DNA of 64,000 bases from Chthonomonadaceae bacterium. GTDB taxonomy: Bacteria; Armatimonadota; Fimbriimonadia; Fimbriimonadales; Fimbriimonadaceae. The stretch spans positions 558,001-622,000 of the forward strand of contig CP054189.1 of assembly GCA_015709495.1 (NCBI GenBank), written 5' to 3'. Shown here piece after piece: positions 9,155 to 18,191 of the stretch (positions are counted from its first letter, which is position 1; each line of letters begins with the position of its first letter). The notes under the pieces are model-generated. The model worked only from the letters and a program-made list of their open reading frames with translations, did not search any database and was not told the origin of the DNA. The translations under genes and the position numbers were made by a program.

Positions 9155-9583
9155 ATGGCCCCTTTCGCCCAAGTCTTATGGCAAGGCCTTGCTCTGGCGG
9201 CGCTCGTTTTTACGCCGCACCTGCCCTTACGGGGTAGCGCAGTCTCCGACGCACCGCCGTGCGACATGCCCTGTTGTAATGCGGTCGAAACGAAATCGCC
9301 CGACCCTTGCTGCGAGTCGAAGGAATCGTCCCTACCCCTCTTGCCTCCGGTTTCCGATGGCTGTGGGTGCTGGATGCCGGTCGACCCCGATCTGAACTTG
9401 CAAGCGGCTTCCGCGCTCAAGGTCGAGCTCCCCCAAGAGGTTTCAGCCGTCTTGGAGGAAGGCGTGAGCGGCGTCAGATTGTCCGGGCCTCCGAGCGTTC
9501 GACCTCGAACGTCTGGGATTTCGGGTCCCATCGAATCGCGCACGCACAGCCCCCCTTCGTTGCGCGCTCCCCCCTCTCGATAG
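9155..9583 (+). CDS. Small exported cysteine-rich protein, probable metal binder
   Basis: A 142-residue protein with a hydrophobic N-terminus resembling a signal peptide. Seven cysteines fall in one short stretch, residues 36-72, as CDMPCC, PCC and CGC. The C-terminal third is Pro-, Ser- and Arg-rich and probably unstructured. I do not recognise a family. It is the first gene of a run leading into an RND metal efflux set, with 112 bp between it and the adaptor gene, so a periplasmic role in catching or sensing a thiophilic metal is a reasonable inference. A CATAAT hexamer lies at 9129-9134, 20 nt before the ATG. Confidence 0.55.
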   Translation: MAPFAQVLWQGLALAALVFTPHLPLRGSAVSDAPPCDMPCCNAVETKSPDPCCESKESSLPLLPPVSDGCGCWMPVDPDLNLQAASALKVELPQEVSAVLEEGVSGVRLSGPPSVRPRTSGISGPIESRTHSPPSLRAPPSR

Positions 9584-9695
9584 CTCGATCGTCGTCCGCG
9601 GCGCCTCATAAAGTGCTGCCCCGACCTCGGGCTTTGCTGCGCTCCCCACGCAACCCGTGCGAGCGGCCTCAGCCCGAAAGCCATCGAGAGATCGC
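9584..9695 (+). other. Gap between the cysteine-rich gene and the adaptor gene
   Basis: These 112 bp hold no convincing gene and no clear promoter. The sequence ACCTCGGGCTTTGCTG is followed by GC-rich DNA; I see no hairpin with a T run. Confidence 0.3.
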
Positions 9696-11537
9696 ATGAA
9701 AACCGTAATCCGATTTGTTCGCCACCACTGGCTCACCCTTGGGCTGCTCTTGGGCAGTCTCTACCTCGTCATGTGGATCGTCGAAACCCAGCGTACGCCG
9801 GGCGCGATGACGATCATCGAAGCGCAAGCGATGGACATGACCGCTATGAAGGCGCCTCCAGGGGTTCACCCGGTCGCGGCCGAGCATCCGGTCACGATGT
9901 CCGTAAGCGCCGAATCCTCCTTCCCCGCTGAGGTCTTCGCCTTCAGCGACGAGTCGGTGGCGGTTCGGATTCCGGGCAGGATCAAACGAACGCTCGTGTA
10001 TCCCGGCGACCGCGTCGTTCCGGGGCAACTCCTTGCCGAGATCGAGGCCGATGAGTTCGCAGCGATGAGCGGGGAATCGACATGGATGGCCCGAGCCGGG
10101 TCCTCCATGGCCCTCGCGATGCAGCGCGAAGTCGAGAGCATGAGAGCTTCGCTTGCGCGCTCCCGCGCCGGTCTCTCTGCCTCGGGAGCGGCCGTCGAAC
10201 GGGCAAGGGCGGGCGCAAGGTCGGCTCAGACCCGTCATTCCCAAGCCAGGCGCGAACTTGAAGCCGCCGAGCAAGCGATTCTTGACGCGCGCGCCTCGCT
10301 CAAATACTCAGAGGCCGAAGTAGGCCGCGCGAGAAGGCTGCACGAGGCAGGAGCGATCTCCTTGGACGAGCGCCAGATGGCCGAGCGCGAGTTTGAATCG
10401 AGCGTGGCCAAGACGCGAGCCGCCCAAGCCGAACGTGAAGCGAGGTTCGAGGCCGCCCGAAGCATGGAGGCCGAGGTCGAAGCTGCCCAAGCCGCCGTTA
10501 AAGAAGCGAGCGAGACCCAACATATCGCGAAGGCCGAGGTCGACGAAGCCGCCGCTAGGCTGAAGAAGACCGAACAAGAGGCCAGAGCCAAGGAAGCCGA
10601 AAGGGAGGCGCTCAAAAGTACGGCAGCGTCGGCATCGACCCTTTCCCAGTATCGCTATCTCCGCGCCCTGTCGCATGGAGTCGTTTCGGAACGTGCCGCG
10701 AGCCCGGGGGCGGTCGTGATGCCCGGCGAGCCGGTGTTTCAGATTCGAGCCATCGACACCGTGCGGGTTCAATCGGAGCTTCCTCAAACCCTCGCGAGCC
10801 AGGTCAGCGCCGGAACGCGAGTTCTCATCACCACGGGCTCCACGACGCGGGAGGCTACCGTCACCAGCGTCTTTCCCGTCGTGTCCGCAGACTCCCGTAC
10901 GTTCCGCGTCGAAGCGCTCGTCCCCAACAAGGATCATTCGCTGCTTCCCGGCATGTACGCAACGCTCAGCCTTCTAGGCGGGCCGGAAGACGCGCTTTCA
11001 GTCCGCAACTCAGCGATTCAATACGACGCCGACGGCAACGCGTTCGTTTGGGTCATGGGCGAGGCCGAGAGTTCAGGCGAGGCTACCGATTGGACCTGTA
11101 CGATGCACCCTGAAGTCAGCGAGCCCGGGCCAGGGATTTGCCCGAAGTGCAAGATGGACCTCGTGCCGCGCAAAGGGACCGGAGACCATGTCGCCGAGGC
11201 TCGAAAGGTGCGGTTAGGGGCGCAAGGCAAGACGCATACGGCGATCGCCTCAGGCCTCGCCGAGACCGATCAAGTCATCTGGGCGGGGATTCCGGGCTTG
11301 TTCCCCGGCGCGCCCGTAAGAGCGATGGAGTGGGGGGAAAACGGCCCCAAGGAACTCCCCGCCGCTGCAGGGGTGCCCGAAGGCCACGACCATTCGGCAA
11401 GTGAGGCTTCCAAGGTGTCGGTCGACGACGTGCCTGAGGGCGTTTACTACTGCCCGATGCACCCCGAGGTTCAAAGCGCGGACCCCGGAACCTGCCCGAA
11501 ATGCAAGATGGACCTCGTTCAAAAGGGTGGGGAGTGA
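9696..11537 (+). CDS. RND efflux periplasmic adaptor (membrane fusion protein) with two heavy-metal-binding domains
   Basis: A 613-residue CusB/CzcB-like adaptor. A single membrane helix spans about residues 16-34, then EAQAMDMTAMK, a segment common in metal-type adaptors, a lipoyl half, a very long Ala/Glu/Arg-rich alpha hairpin (about 130-310), and the second lipoyl and beta-barrel parts (to about 450). Two copies of the short heavy-metal-binding domain CxMHPE...CPKCKMDL are present, at about residues 467-490 and 584-607. The first is inserted inside the membrane-proximal region and the second ends the protein. The gene begins a three-gene efflux operon; the pump starts 1 nt after its stop. 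Confidence 0.93.
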   Translation: MKTVIRFVRHHWLTLGLLLGSLYLVMWIVETQRTPGAMTIIEAQAMDMTAMKAPPGVHPVAAEHPVTMSVSAESSFPAEVFAFSDESVAVRIPGRIKRTLVYPGDRVVPGQLLAEIEADEFAAMSGESTWMARAGSSMALAMQREVESMRASLARSRAGLSASGAAVERARAGARSAQTRHSQARRELEAAEQAILDARASLKYSEAEVGRARRLHEAGAISLDERQMAEREFESSVAKTRAAQAEREARFEAARSMEAEVEAAQAAVKEASETQHIAKAEVDEAAARLKKTEQEARAKEAEREALKSTAASASTLSQYRYLRALSHGVVSERAASPGAVVMPGEPVFQIRAIDTVRVQSELPQTLASQVSAGTRVLITTGSTTREATVTSVFPVVSADSRTFRVEALVPNKDHSLLPGMYATLSLLGGPEDALSVRNSAIQYDADGNAFVWVMGEAESSGEATDWTCTMHPEVSEPGPGICPKCKMDLVPRKGTGDHVAEARKVRLGAQGKTHTAIASGLAETDQVIWAGIPGLFPGAPVRAMEWGENGPKELPAAAGVPEGHDHSASEASKVSVDDVPEGVYYCPMHPEVQSADPGTCPKCKMDLVQKGGE

Positions 11538-11538
11538 G

Positions 11539-14500
11539 ATGAGCCTCGAACCTCAACCCGAAGAAACGCGGGAGAGTCTGGGGTACAAGGTCGTTAGGTG
11601 GTCGGTCGAGCACCCGTACTCGGTGCTCGCGTTCTTCCTCTCGATGCTGTTGCTGGGCTCCTTGGCGATCTTCTCCTATATGCCTCGCCGGTTCATGCCC
11701 TATGTCGAGAGCCCACTTTTGGGCATCGTCACCGAAATGCCGGGGCTCTCGGCCGAGGAGATGGAAACCTACTTCTCCTCGCCGATCGAGCAGCGAATGG
11801 TGAACATCGCCAACGTCCGTTACATCCGCTCGATCAGCCAAGACGGGTTCAGCATGGTCGTTCTGGAGTTCCCCTATGGCGCGGATATGCAGCGAGCGCA
11901 GACCGAGGTGCAAAGCCTGCTCAACGTGGTGCAGGGCGACCTGCCGATGACCGACGCCAACCTCAAGCCAAGTTGGATCGTCAAAGTCGATCCCCTCAAT
12001 CTGCCCGTGCTTTCGCTGTCGTTGACGGGCGACGAATCCAAAGGTTGGACGCTGGCTCGGCTGCGCGAGCTCGCGGACAACGAGTTGATCAATCGGTTCA
12101 AGTCCGCCCACCGCAACGTCTACACCGTCTCGACCTTCGGCGGATACCGACGCCAGTTGCAGGTTCGCGTCGACCGGGACAAGCTCAAGCAGTTTGGGCT
12201 GTCGATCCTCGACGTGACTGAGGCGATCGACCGGCAGAACGTCGCCGCGCCAGCGGGCGTGCTGACCTCCAGCGACGAGGAGCCCATCCTCCGCGTGGAC
12301 TCCTTGGCCGATGGGGCCGAATCCGTCAAGAAGTACCCTCTCAAAGCCTCAGGCAACCGCGTCGTTCGTGTGGGCGACGTAGCGACCGTGCTCGATACCT
12401 ACATAGAACCGCGATCGGGCTACCGGCACATCCGCGGCGACAAGATGGAGACCGCGATCCTCGTCAACGTGCTGCAAAACCCCGACGCGAGTTCACCGAC
12501 GACGATCGAAGCCGTGCTGAAGACCAGCAAGCAGTTGGAAGAGGAGTTCCCCGGCATCAAGTTGGAGACTGCCTACAACAACGCCAGCTTCGTGGACGTG
12601 CTGTTCGGGAACATGGAGCACGAGTTGATCCTCGCGATCATCCTCACGGGGCTTGCCGTCCTTTTCTTCCTCGGAGAGATTCGGGGAACGCTGATCGCGC
12701 TCACAGCGATCCCGGTGTCCCTGGGGATGGCCCTGCTCGCGATGGCGCCGCTGGGGATGAGCCTTAACTCAAGCACACTCATCGGCCTCTTGATCGCGAT
12801 TGGAAGGCTCGTCGACGACGCGATCATCGACATTCACGCGGTCGAAAGACACCTCAGGATGGGCAAGGACCGCAAAACGGCAACGATCGACGGCATTTCC
12901 GAAGTCCGCAGATCCGTTCTTGCCGCAACGGTCGTGCTGATCGTCGCCCTGATCCCTCTCATGCTCAGCGGCGGCATCACCCAACTGATGTTCGAGGGCC
13001 TTTGCTGGCCGATCATCTTTGGCCTCGTCGCAAGCTACATCGTGTCGATGACCCTCACAGCGACCTTGTGTTCGCGATTCATGACCTTGCCCGAAACGAG
13101 GCCGAAAACGTGGTTCAGCAAACTGTTCCTCGCGCCGTTCGAAAATCGCCTCGTGCGACTCGAATCCGCCTACGAACGGCTGATCCGGTGGATGCTCCGG
13201 CACCGGTTCGCCAACTTCGTGCGGATCGGGATCACCGTCGTTCTCGGCTTTACCCTGTACTACTTCATCGGTTCTGAAATGATGCCGCTCGCCGACGTGG
13301 GTCAGGCAAGCGTTCAACTCGAAATGAAGCCGGGGACCTCCTACGCCAGAACTGAGCGAGCCGCCGAGCAACTCGGCCAAATCCTCATCGAAGAGGGCGG
13401 CAAGCAGGGCTGGATCAAGAACGTCAGCCTGGAGATCGGCATGGAGGGCGGTCCCGGCATGACCACCGGAGGGGCCTACTTCACCGGCTACCAAATGAAC
13501 CAGTTGAACTCCGCTTCCGGGATGATCACCCTCAGCGACAAGGATTCGGGTAGGCCGGATGTTTGGAAGATCGTCGACAAGGTCTACGACCGAGCGATGA
13601 AGGAGATCGACGGAATCCGGCGGGTTCAAATCAAGGAGATGGGAAGCGACGTAATGGCGACTTCGCTCGCGCCGGTCGCGCTTGTGATCGTGGGCAAGGA
13701 CTTCGAGCTCTTGGACCGAATGGGCAAGGAGGTGCTGCGGATCGCCCAGGAAGAGTCGTTGAACCCGAGAACGGGCAAGCCCGACATCGCCCAGCCGTTC
13801 CTCAACTGGGAGCTCTCGCGGCCCACGTACACGGTCGTCGTCGATAAGGACAAGGCCGCGCTGCACGGACTCGCACCGGCTTCGCTCGCCCAACAGGCGT
13901 ATTACGCCCTGCGAGGTGGATTTACGAAGGAGTATTTCCGCCTGGGCACCCACCGTCCTACGACGGTCCAGGTTCGATTCGACGAAGAGCAGCGCGACTC
14001 GGTCGCCGACCTCGAAGGGATGTTCGTGACCGGAATGGGCGGCTCACAGATCCCCCTTCTCGAACTCGTTCACCTGGAACAACGCACCGCTCCCAGCTTG
14101 ATCGAGCACGACCAGCTTCGGCGCGTGATCTCGTTCGGCGGCTACTATCGCAAGGACGGCCGCCCCAGCATGGACGCGACGATGGACGTGCAAATGCGCG
14201 CGATGTCGGCGCTCAACTGGCCCCCTGGGTACAGCATCGAAGCCCGCGGCGACATGACGCAGATGATGGACAGCTTCCGGGTCATGATCTACGGGCTCGT
14301 GTTGGCTCTGATCCTGATGTACTTCGTGCTCGTGGCGCAGTTCGGTGGCTTTCTCCAGCCACTCCAGATGGTCTTCAGCCTTCCGCTGGAGCTCAGCGGC
14401 GTGCTCTTCATGCTGTGGCTCATGCACCAGGCGTTCTCGACAGTGTCGCTGTTGGGCGTCATCGTTCTCAGCGGGATGGACATCGTAACGGCGATCCTGC

Positions 14501-14832
14501 TGATCGACCTCATCCTGCAATACCGCAACTCTGGAGTGCCGAGAAACGAAGCGGTCGCAAAGGCGTGCCCTCAGCGACTTCGGCCCATTCTCATGACTGC
14601 GATCATCACGATCTTCGTCATGGCCCAAATCGGGTTCGCGCCCAAATCGGGCCTCGACGCCTATCAGCCGCTTGGCACGGTCGTGGTGGGCGGACTGATC
14701 GTGGGAACCGTTCTCTCGCTGCTCGACATCCCGATCATGCACACGGTCGTGGACGACATCATCCGCTGGGTTCAGGTGAGAATCCTCAAACGTGACCCCT
14801 CGACCCTTCCCCCTGTGGAGGCTTCCGAATGA
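11539..14832 (+). CDS. RND efflux pump, inner-membrane transporter (AcrB/CusA superfamily)
   Basis: A 1097-residue pump with the duplicated RND layout: a membrane helix near residue 35, a large periplasmic loop, a block of helices from about 395 to 560, a second loop and a second helix block from about 915 to 1080. The TM4 region has GRLVDDAIIDIHAVERH, which keeps the paired Asp of the proton relay. The TM10 region reads LSGMDIVTAILLIDL and aligns without gaps to the CzcA-type LTGVAVLNGVVM segment rather than to the AcrB lysine motif. With the metal-domain adaptor this suggests metal export, though the substrate is not proven. The ATG follows GGGTGGGGAG. Confidence 0.93.
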   Translation: MSLEPQPEETRESLGYKVVRWSVEHPYSVLAFFLSMLLLGSLAIFSYMPRRFMPYVESPLLGIVTEMPGLSAEEMETYFSSPIEQRMVNIANVRYIRSISQDGFSMVVLEFPYGADMQRAQTEVQSLLNVVQGDLPMTDANLKPSWIVKVDPLNLPVLSLSLTGDESKGWTLARLRELADNELINRFKSAHRNVYTVSTFGGYRRQLQVRVDRDKLKQFGLSILDVTEAIDRQNVAAPAGVLTSSDEEPILRVDSLADGAESVKKYPLKASGNRVVRVGDVATVLDTYIEPRSGYRHIRGDKMETAILVNVLQNPDASSPTTIEAVLKTSKQLEEEFPGIKLETAYNNASFVDVLFGNMEHELILAIILTGLAVLFFLGEIRGTLIALTAIPVSLGMALLAMAPLGMSLNSSTLIGLLIAIGRLVDDAIIDIHAVERHLRMGKDRKTATIDGISEVRRSVLAATVVLIVALIPLMLSGGITQLMFEGLCWPIIFGLVASYIVSMTLTATLCSRFMTLPETRPKTWFSKLFLAPFENRLVRLESAYERLIRWMLRHRFANFVRIGITVVLGFTLYYFIGSEMMPLADVGQASVQLEMKPGTSYARTERAAEQLGQILIEEGGKQGWIKNVSLEIGMEGGPGMTTGGAYFTGYQMNQLNSASGMITLSDKDSGRPDVWKIVDKVYDRAMKEIDGIRRVQIKEMGSDVMATSLAPVALVIVGKDFELLDRMGKEVLRIAQEESLNPRTGKPDIAQPFLNWELSRPTYTVVVDKDKAALHGLAPASLAQQAYYALRGGFTKEYFRLGTHRPTTVQVRFDEEQRDSVADLEGMFVTGMGGSQIPLLELVHLEQRTAPSLIEHDQLRRVISFGGYYRKDGRPSMDATMDVQMRAMSALNWPPGYSIEARGDMTQMMDSFRVMIYGLVLALILMYFVLVAQFGGFLQPLQMVFSLPLELSGVLFMLWLMHQAFSTVSLLGVIVLSGMDIVTAILLIDLILQYRNSGVPRNEAVAKACPQRLRPILMTAIITIFVMAQIGFAPKSGLDAYQPLGTVVVGGLIVGTVLSLLDIPIMHTVVDDIIRWVQVRILKRDPSTLPPVEASE

Positions 14833-16079
14833 AACGACTGACGCTCCTCTTGTTCTTGCTGCCTTCGTGGTCCTTTGCCCAGCTTGCGCTGAGCGAGGCC
14901 GAACGCCTGGCGCGAGAGCTCAATCCGATCATGGCTGCGGCGAACGCCGACGTCGAAGCGGCAAAGGCGAGGGCGGCCAAGCTCACCTCGCCCTACCGCC
15001 CGATGGTCGATCTCATGCTGTATGGAGGCAGGACGGAAGGGATTGCGATGGACGTGGGTTCGGGGCTCGAGATGTTCCGAGGATCGGGCTCAGGCATGAA
15101 TGCCATGCTTTCGTGGAAGCTGTTCTCTGGCGGGCAAGACGCCACGGCGAGGCGGATCGGCCAGAGCGAGATCGCCCGGGCTCAAGCACGGTTTGGAATC
15201 GCCTGGCTCGACCTCCAACTCGAGGTGCGGACCGAATTCGCCGAGGCGCTACGGCTGCAAGACGAGGTCAAAGCTGTCGAAGCTTCGCTAGAGTCCGCAG
15301 AAGAGATTGAGCGGGTCACCCGCGCGCTCTTCGAGGCGGGCAAGCTGCCAGAGGCGTTTGTTTATGGCGCCGCTGCCGACCGCGCGAAGTTCGAAGGGCT
15401 TCTGGCGACTACGCGCGCCGAACTCGAAGGCGCTTACGCGCGGATCGTAGCCTGTTGCGGCGCGGAGTTGATCGGCGGAAGCGTGGGCGACTGGGATGTG
15501 CCGATGGAGGTTCCCGAGAGCTTGGAAGCGGCGGTCGAATGGGCCTACTCTCATTCGCCCGAGGTCGAAGTCTTGGAGCGAGAAGCAGAGGAACTTCGAG
15601 GCCGCGCCCGCCAAGTCGAGCAAAGCGGACTGCCCCAACTCACTGCCTTCGCCGTTCGCGACCAGATATTCTCCGGAACTTCGATGGACGCAAGGACCGG
15701 GAGCCAGGTCGGTTTGACCCTGAGTTTCCCGCTGATCGACGGTTCGATGCGAAGGAACGAATCCGCCGAGATGAAGCGAATGGGGATCGAGGCCGATGCG
15801 CGAGTCGCCGCGATGAAGAACACCCTTCGGGCCGAAGTCAGCGCCGAATGGGCGAAGTGGACGGCATCGGCGGCCTTGCTCGAATCAGCCAACGCGAGAG
15901 TGGCCGCGGCGGACGAGGCCTACCGGATTGCGAAGCTCCGATATGAAGAAGGCAAGACGATCCGCGCCGAGCTTTCTACGGCTCTGGCGGACCAACAAGA
16001 AGCTCGGGTCGACCTCGCCAAAGCGCACTCCTACCGCCACGTCTCCTGGGCGAGGCTTCGCTACGTGATGGGCGGCTAG
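14829..16079 (+). CDS. TolC-family outer-membrane efflux channel
   Basis: A 416-residue outer-membrane factor that completes the tripartite pump. It opens with a signal peptide (RLTLLLFLLPSWSFA) and then shows the duplicated helical TolC pattern: long Ala/Glu/Arg-rich helices at about residues 25-60, 105-190, 220-265 and 320-410, with short beta-strand segments between. The ATG overlaps the pump stop in the sequence ATGA, so the three efflux genes are translationally linked. No regulator of the MerR, ArsR or CusRS type is encoded next to the operon. Confidence 0.9.
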   Translation: MKRLTLLLFLLPSWSFAQLALSEAERLARELNPIMAAANADVEAAKARAAKLTSPYRPMVDLMLYGGRTEGIAMDVGSGLEMFRGSGSGMNAMLSWKLFSGGQDATARRIGQSEIARAQARFGIAWLDLQLEVRTEFAEALRLQDEVKAVEASLESAEEIERVTRALFEAGKLPEAFVYGAAADRAKFEGLLATTRAELEGAYARIVACCGAELIGGSVGDWDVPMEVPESLEAAVEWAYSHSPEVEVLEREAEELRGRARQVEQSGLPQLTAFAVRDQIFSGTSMDARTGSQVGLTLSFPLIDGSMRRNESAEMKRMGIEADARVAAMKNTLRAEVSAEWAKWTASAALLESANARVAAADEAYRIAKLRYEEGKTIRAELSTALADQQEARVDLAKAHSYRHVSWARLRYVMGG

Positions 16080-16093
16080 GGTCGCCCTTCCCG

Positions 16094-16099
16094 TATAAT
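16094..16099 (+). promoter_or_regulatory. Consensus -10 hexamer 7 nt before gpsA
   Basis: A perfect TATAAT ends 7 nt before the gpsA ATG at 16107. Transcription starting about 7 nt downstream of a -10 would begin at or next to the start codon, giving a leaderless mRNA. No -35 is recognisable at the usual distance. Confidence 0.65.
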
Positions 16100-16106
16100 T
16101 CGCGCC

Positions 16107-17096
16107 ATGCGTGTGGCGGTCATCGGGGCGGGTAGTTGGGGCACGGCCCTGGCGATCCTGCTTGCCCGAAAAGGCGCTAGCGTCGGGCTGTTCGGACGCA
16201 ACACCTCGGATTTGGCGACGATCCGGGACCTCCGCGAGAACCGGCACTACCTTCCCGGCTTTTCGGTTCCGGAAGGCGTCGAAGCGATCACCGGCCTCGG
16301 CGAGCTAGGCGAAGTCGATCTGTGGGTGATCGCCGTGCCGTCCCCGGGGATTCGCTGGGCGGCGTCGCTGATCCCAGAGAATCCCTCGAAAGTGGTCGTG
16401 GCTTCGAAGGGTCTCGACGGCGCGGGCAGGTTGCTTGGAGACGTTCTCTCCGAAGTGAGGCCCGCAGCAAAGCTCGCCGCTCTTTCGGGTCCCAACCTTG
16501 CGATCGAGATCGTTCGGGGGATACCCACGGCGGCGGTCTCGGCCTCGGAGGACGACGAGGTGGCGGAGTACGTTCGCGATGCCTTCATCGGGCCGAGTTA
16601 TCGCGTGTACCTCAGCAACGATAGGGTCGGCGTCGAGCTCGCGGGCGCGTTGAAAAACGTTCTCGCGATCGCAGCCGGAATCTCCGACGGGCTCGGTTTC
16701 GGCGACAACACCAAAGGCGCGCTCCTCGCTCGCGGCCTGCACGAGATGACCTCGCTGGGCCTCGCGATGGGTTCAAGGGTGGAGACGTTTATGGGGATCG
16801 CGGGGGTCGGAGACCTCTTCGCGACCGCCGCAAGCACGCTGAGCCGCAATTACCGGGTCGGAAGGGCCATCGGCGAGGGCGCGCCTCTCCTCGAGGCTCT
16901 CGACCGCGTGGGGCAAGTCGCAGAAGGCGTCGGAACCGCGGAGGCCGCCGGTAAACTGGCCTCTCGGCACGGCATCGCCATGCCCGTCTTTGAGGCCACA
17001 CGAGCGGTGATTCACGGGCAAGTCGGGGCCGCGGAGGCGGTGGAGCAACTCATGGAGCGACTGCCTAAGCGAGAGGGTTTCCTGCGCTGTCCCTGA
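16107..17096 (+). CDS. gpsA: NAD(P)-dependent glycerol-3-phosphate dehydrogenase
   Basis: A 329-residue enzyme that reduces dihydroxyacetone phosphate to sn-glycerol 3-phosphate, the precursor used by PlsY. The N-terminus has the Rossmann motif VIGAGSWGTALA, followed by SKGLDG near 98, the SGPNLAIEI segment near 130, the catalytic-lysine region LAGALKNVLAIAAGISDGLGFG near 185-205 and GVGDLFATA near 232. All are standard for GpsA. There is no Shine-Dalgarno sequence; the start sits behind a TATAAT at 16094. The gene is downstream of the efflux operon but has its own promoter. Confidence 0.96.
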   Translation: MRVAVIGAGSWGTALAILLARKGASVGLFGRNTSDLATIRDLRENRHYLPGFSVPEGVEAITGLGELGEVDLWVIAVPSPGIRWAASLIPENPSKVVVASKGLDGAGRLLGDVLSEVRPAAKLAALSGPNLAIEIVRGIPTAAVSASEDDEVAEYVRDAFIGPSYRVYLSNDRVGVELAGALKNVLAIAAGISDGLGFGDNTKGALLARGLHEMTSLGLAMGSRVETFMGIAGVGDLFATAASTLSRNYRVGRAIGEGAPLLEALDRVGQVAEGVGTAEAAGKLASRHGIAMPVFEATRAVIHGQVGAAEAVEQLMERLPKREGFLRCP

Positions 17097-17135
17097 GGTC
17101 CTGCGCGCTCCTGAGGTTCAAATTGAGCTTGTCCC

Positions 17136-18191
17136 ATGTCTAACGTCACTCCAAGAATCGGGATTCTCGGCGCTGCCGGATATGCTGCCGGAGAAATCTG
17201 CCGCCTCCTTGCGCCCTCGTCGTCGGTCGAGATCACCTACCTTGCTTCTGATTCCCACTCCGGCAAACCGGCTCACGCGGCTTTCCCCGGTCTGCGGGCG
17301 CGCCTGCCCGACTTCGAGTCTTTGAACGTCGGACGGGCCATCGAAGCGTGCGAATTCCTGTTCCTCGCACAGTCGAATGGCGTCGCAATGAGGCTGGCCC
17401 GCGAATTCGTTGCCGCTGGAAGGAAGCTCGTCGACGTTTCGGCGGACTTTCGTCTCAAGGACCCCGCGGCCTATCCCGAGTGGTACGGGCTGGAGCATTC
17501 GGCGCCGGACCTGCTCGCCGAAGCGGTCTACGGACTTACCGAACTGCGACGCGACGAGGTCCGATCTGCCCGGATCGTAGCGAACCCAGGCTGCTACCCA
17601 ACGGCGTCGATTCTTGGGCTTGCGCCCTTGGTGAGGCGAGGATGGATTGAGCTGGATTCGATCGTGATCGACGCCAAGTCGGGCGTTTCGGGGGCGGGGA
17701 GGTCGAAGATGGAAACCGGCTACCTCTTTTCCGAAGCCAATGAAAGCGTTCGGGCCTATGGGGTCGCGGGAAGTCACCGCCACACGCCTGAAATCGAGCA
17801 AGCGATTTCGGACCTCGCGGGAAGTGCAGTCCGGGTGACCTTCACGCCTCACCTTATCCCCATGACGCGCGGAATCCTGAGCACGATCGTGGTGACCCCC
17901 CGTAGCGGCGTCGACGAGCCCTCATTGCGAGCGGCCTTCGAAGACGACTACGATTCGGAACCTTTCGTGCGGTTCTACCCGCCCGGGGAGTTTCCTTCGA
18001 CCAAAGCGACGCTCGGCGCGAACGCCTGTCACATCGGCTTGGGCTGGGATCGCCGCACCGGGCGGGTGACTCTCATTTCCGCCCTCGACAACCTCGTGAA
18101 GGGCGCCGCAGGGCAGGCGATCCAGAACCTGAACTTGATGCTGGGGCTGCCGGAGACTCACGCGCTCGAAGGGCAGGGATTATGGCCGTGA
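17136..18191 (+). CDS. argC: N-acetyl-gamma-glutamyl-phosphate reductase
   Basis: A 351-residue arginine-pathway enzyme that reduces N-acetylglutamyl phosphate to the semialdehyde. It has IGILGAAGYAAGEICRLL at the N-terminus (NADP binding), the active-site motif ANPGCYPTA with the catalytic Cys near residue 150, SGVSGAGR near 185 and the His-containing HRHTPEIEQ near 212. The gene begins the cluster argC-argJ-argB and its last 10 bases overlap the argJ start. There is no recognisable ARG box in the 39 bp upstream. Confidence 0.97.
   Translation: MSNVTPRIGILGAAGYAAGEICRLLAPSSSVEITYLASDSHSGKPAHAAFPGLRARLPDFESLNVGRAIEACEFLFLAQSNGVAMRLAREFVAAGRKLVDVSADFRLKDPAAYPEWYGLEHSAPDLLAEAVYGLTELRRDEVRSARIVANPGCYPTASILGLAPLVRRGWIELDSIVIDAKSGVSGAGRSKMETGYLFSEANESVRAYGVAGSHRHTPEIEQAISDLAGSAVRVTFTPHLIPMTRGILSTIVVTPRSGVDEPSLRAAFEDDYDSEPFVRFYPPGEFPSTKATLGANACHIGLGWDRRTGRVTLISALDNLVKGAAGQAIQNLNLMLGLPETHALEGQGLWP

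Noticed and set aside
12769-13953. Long minus-strand open frame inside the RND pump gene
   Set aside because: Antisense to an unmistakable transporter gene; composition is that of a shadow frame.
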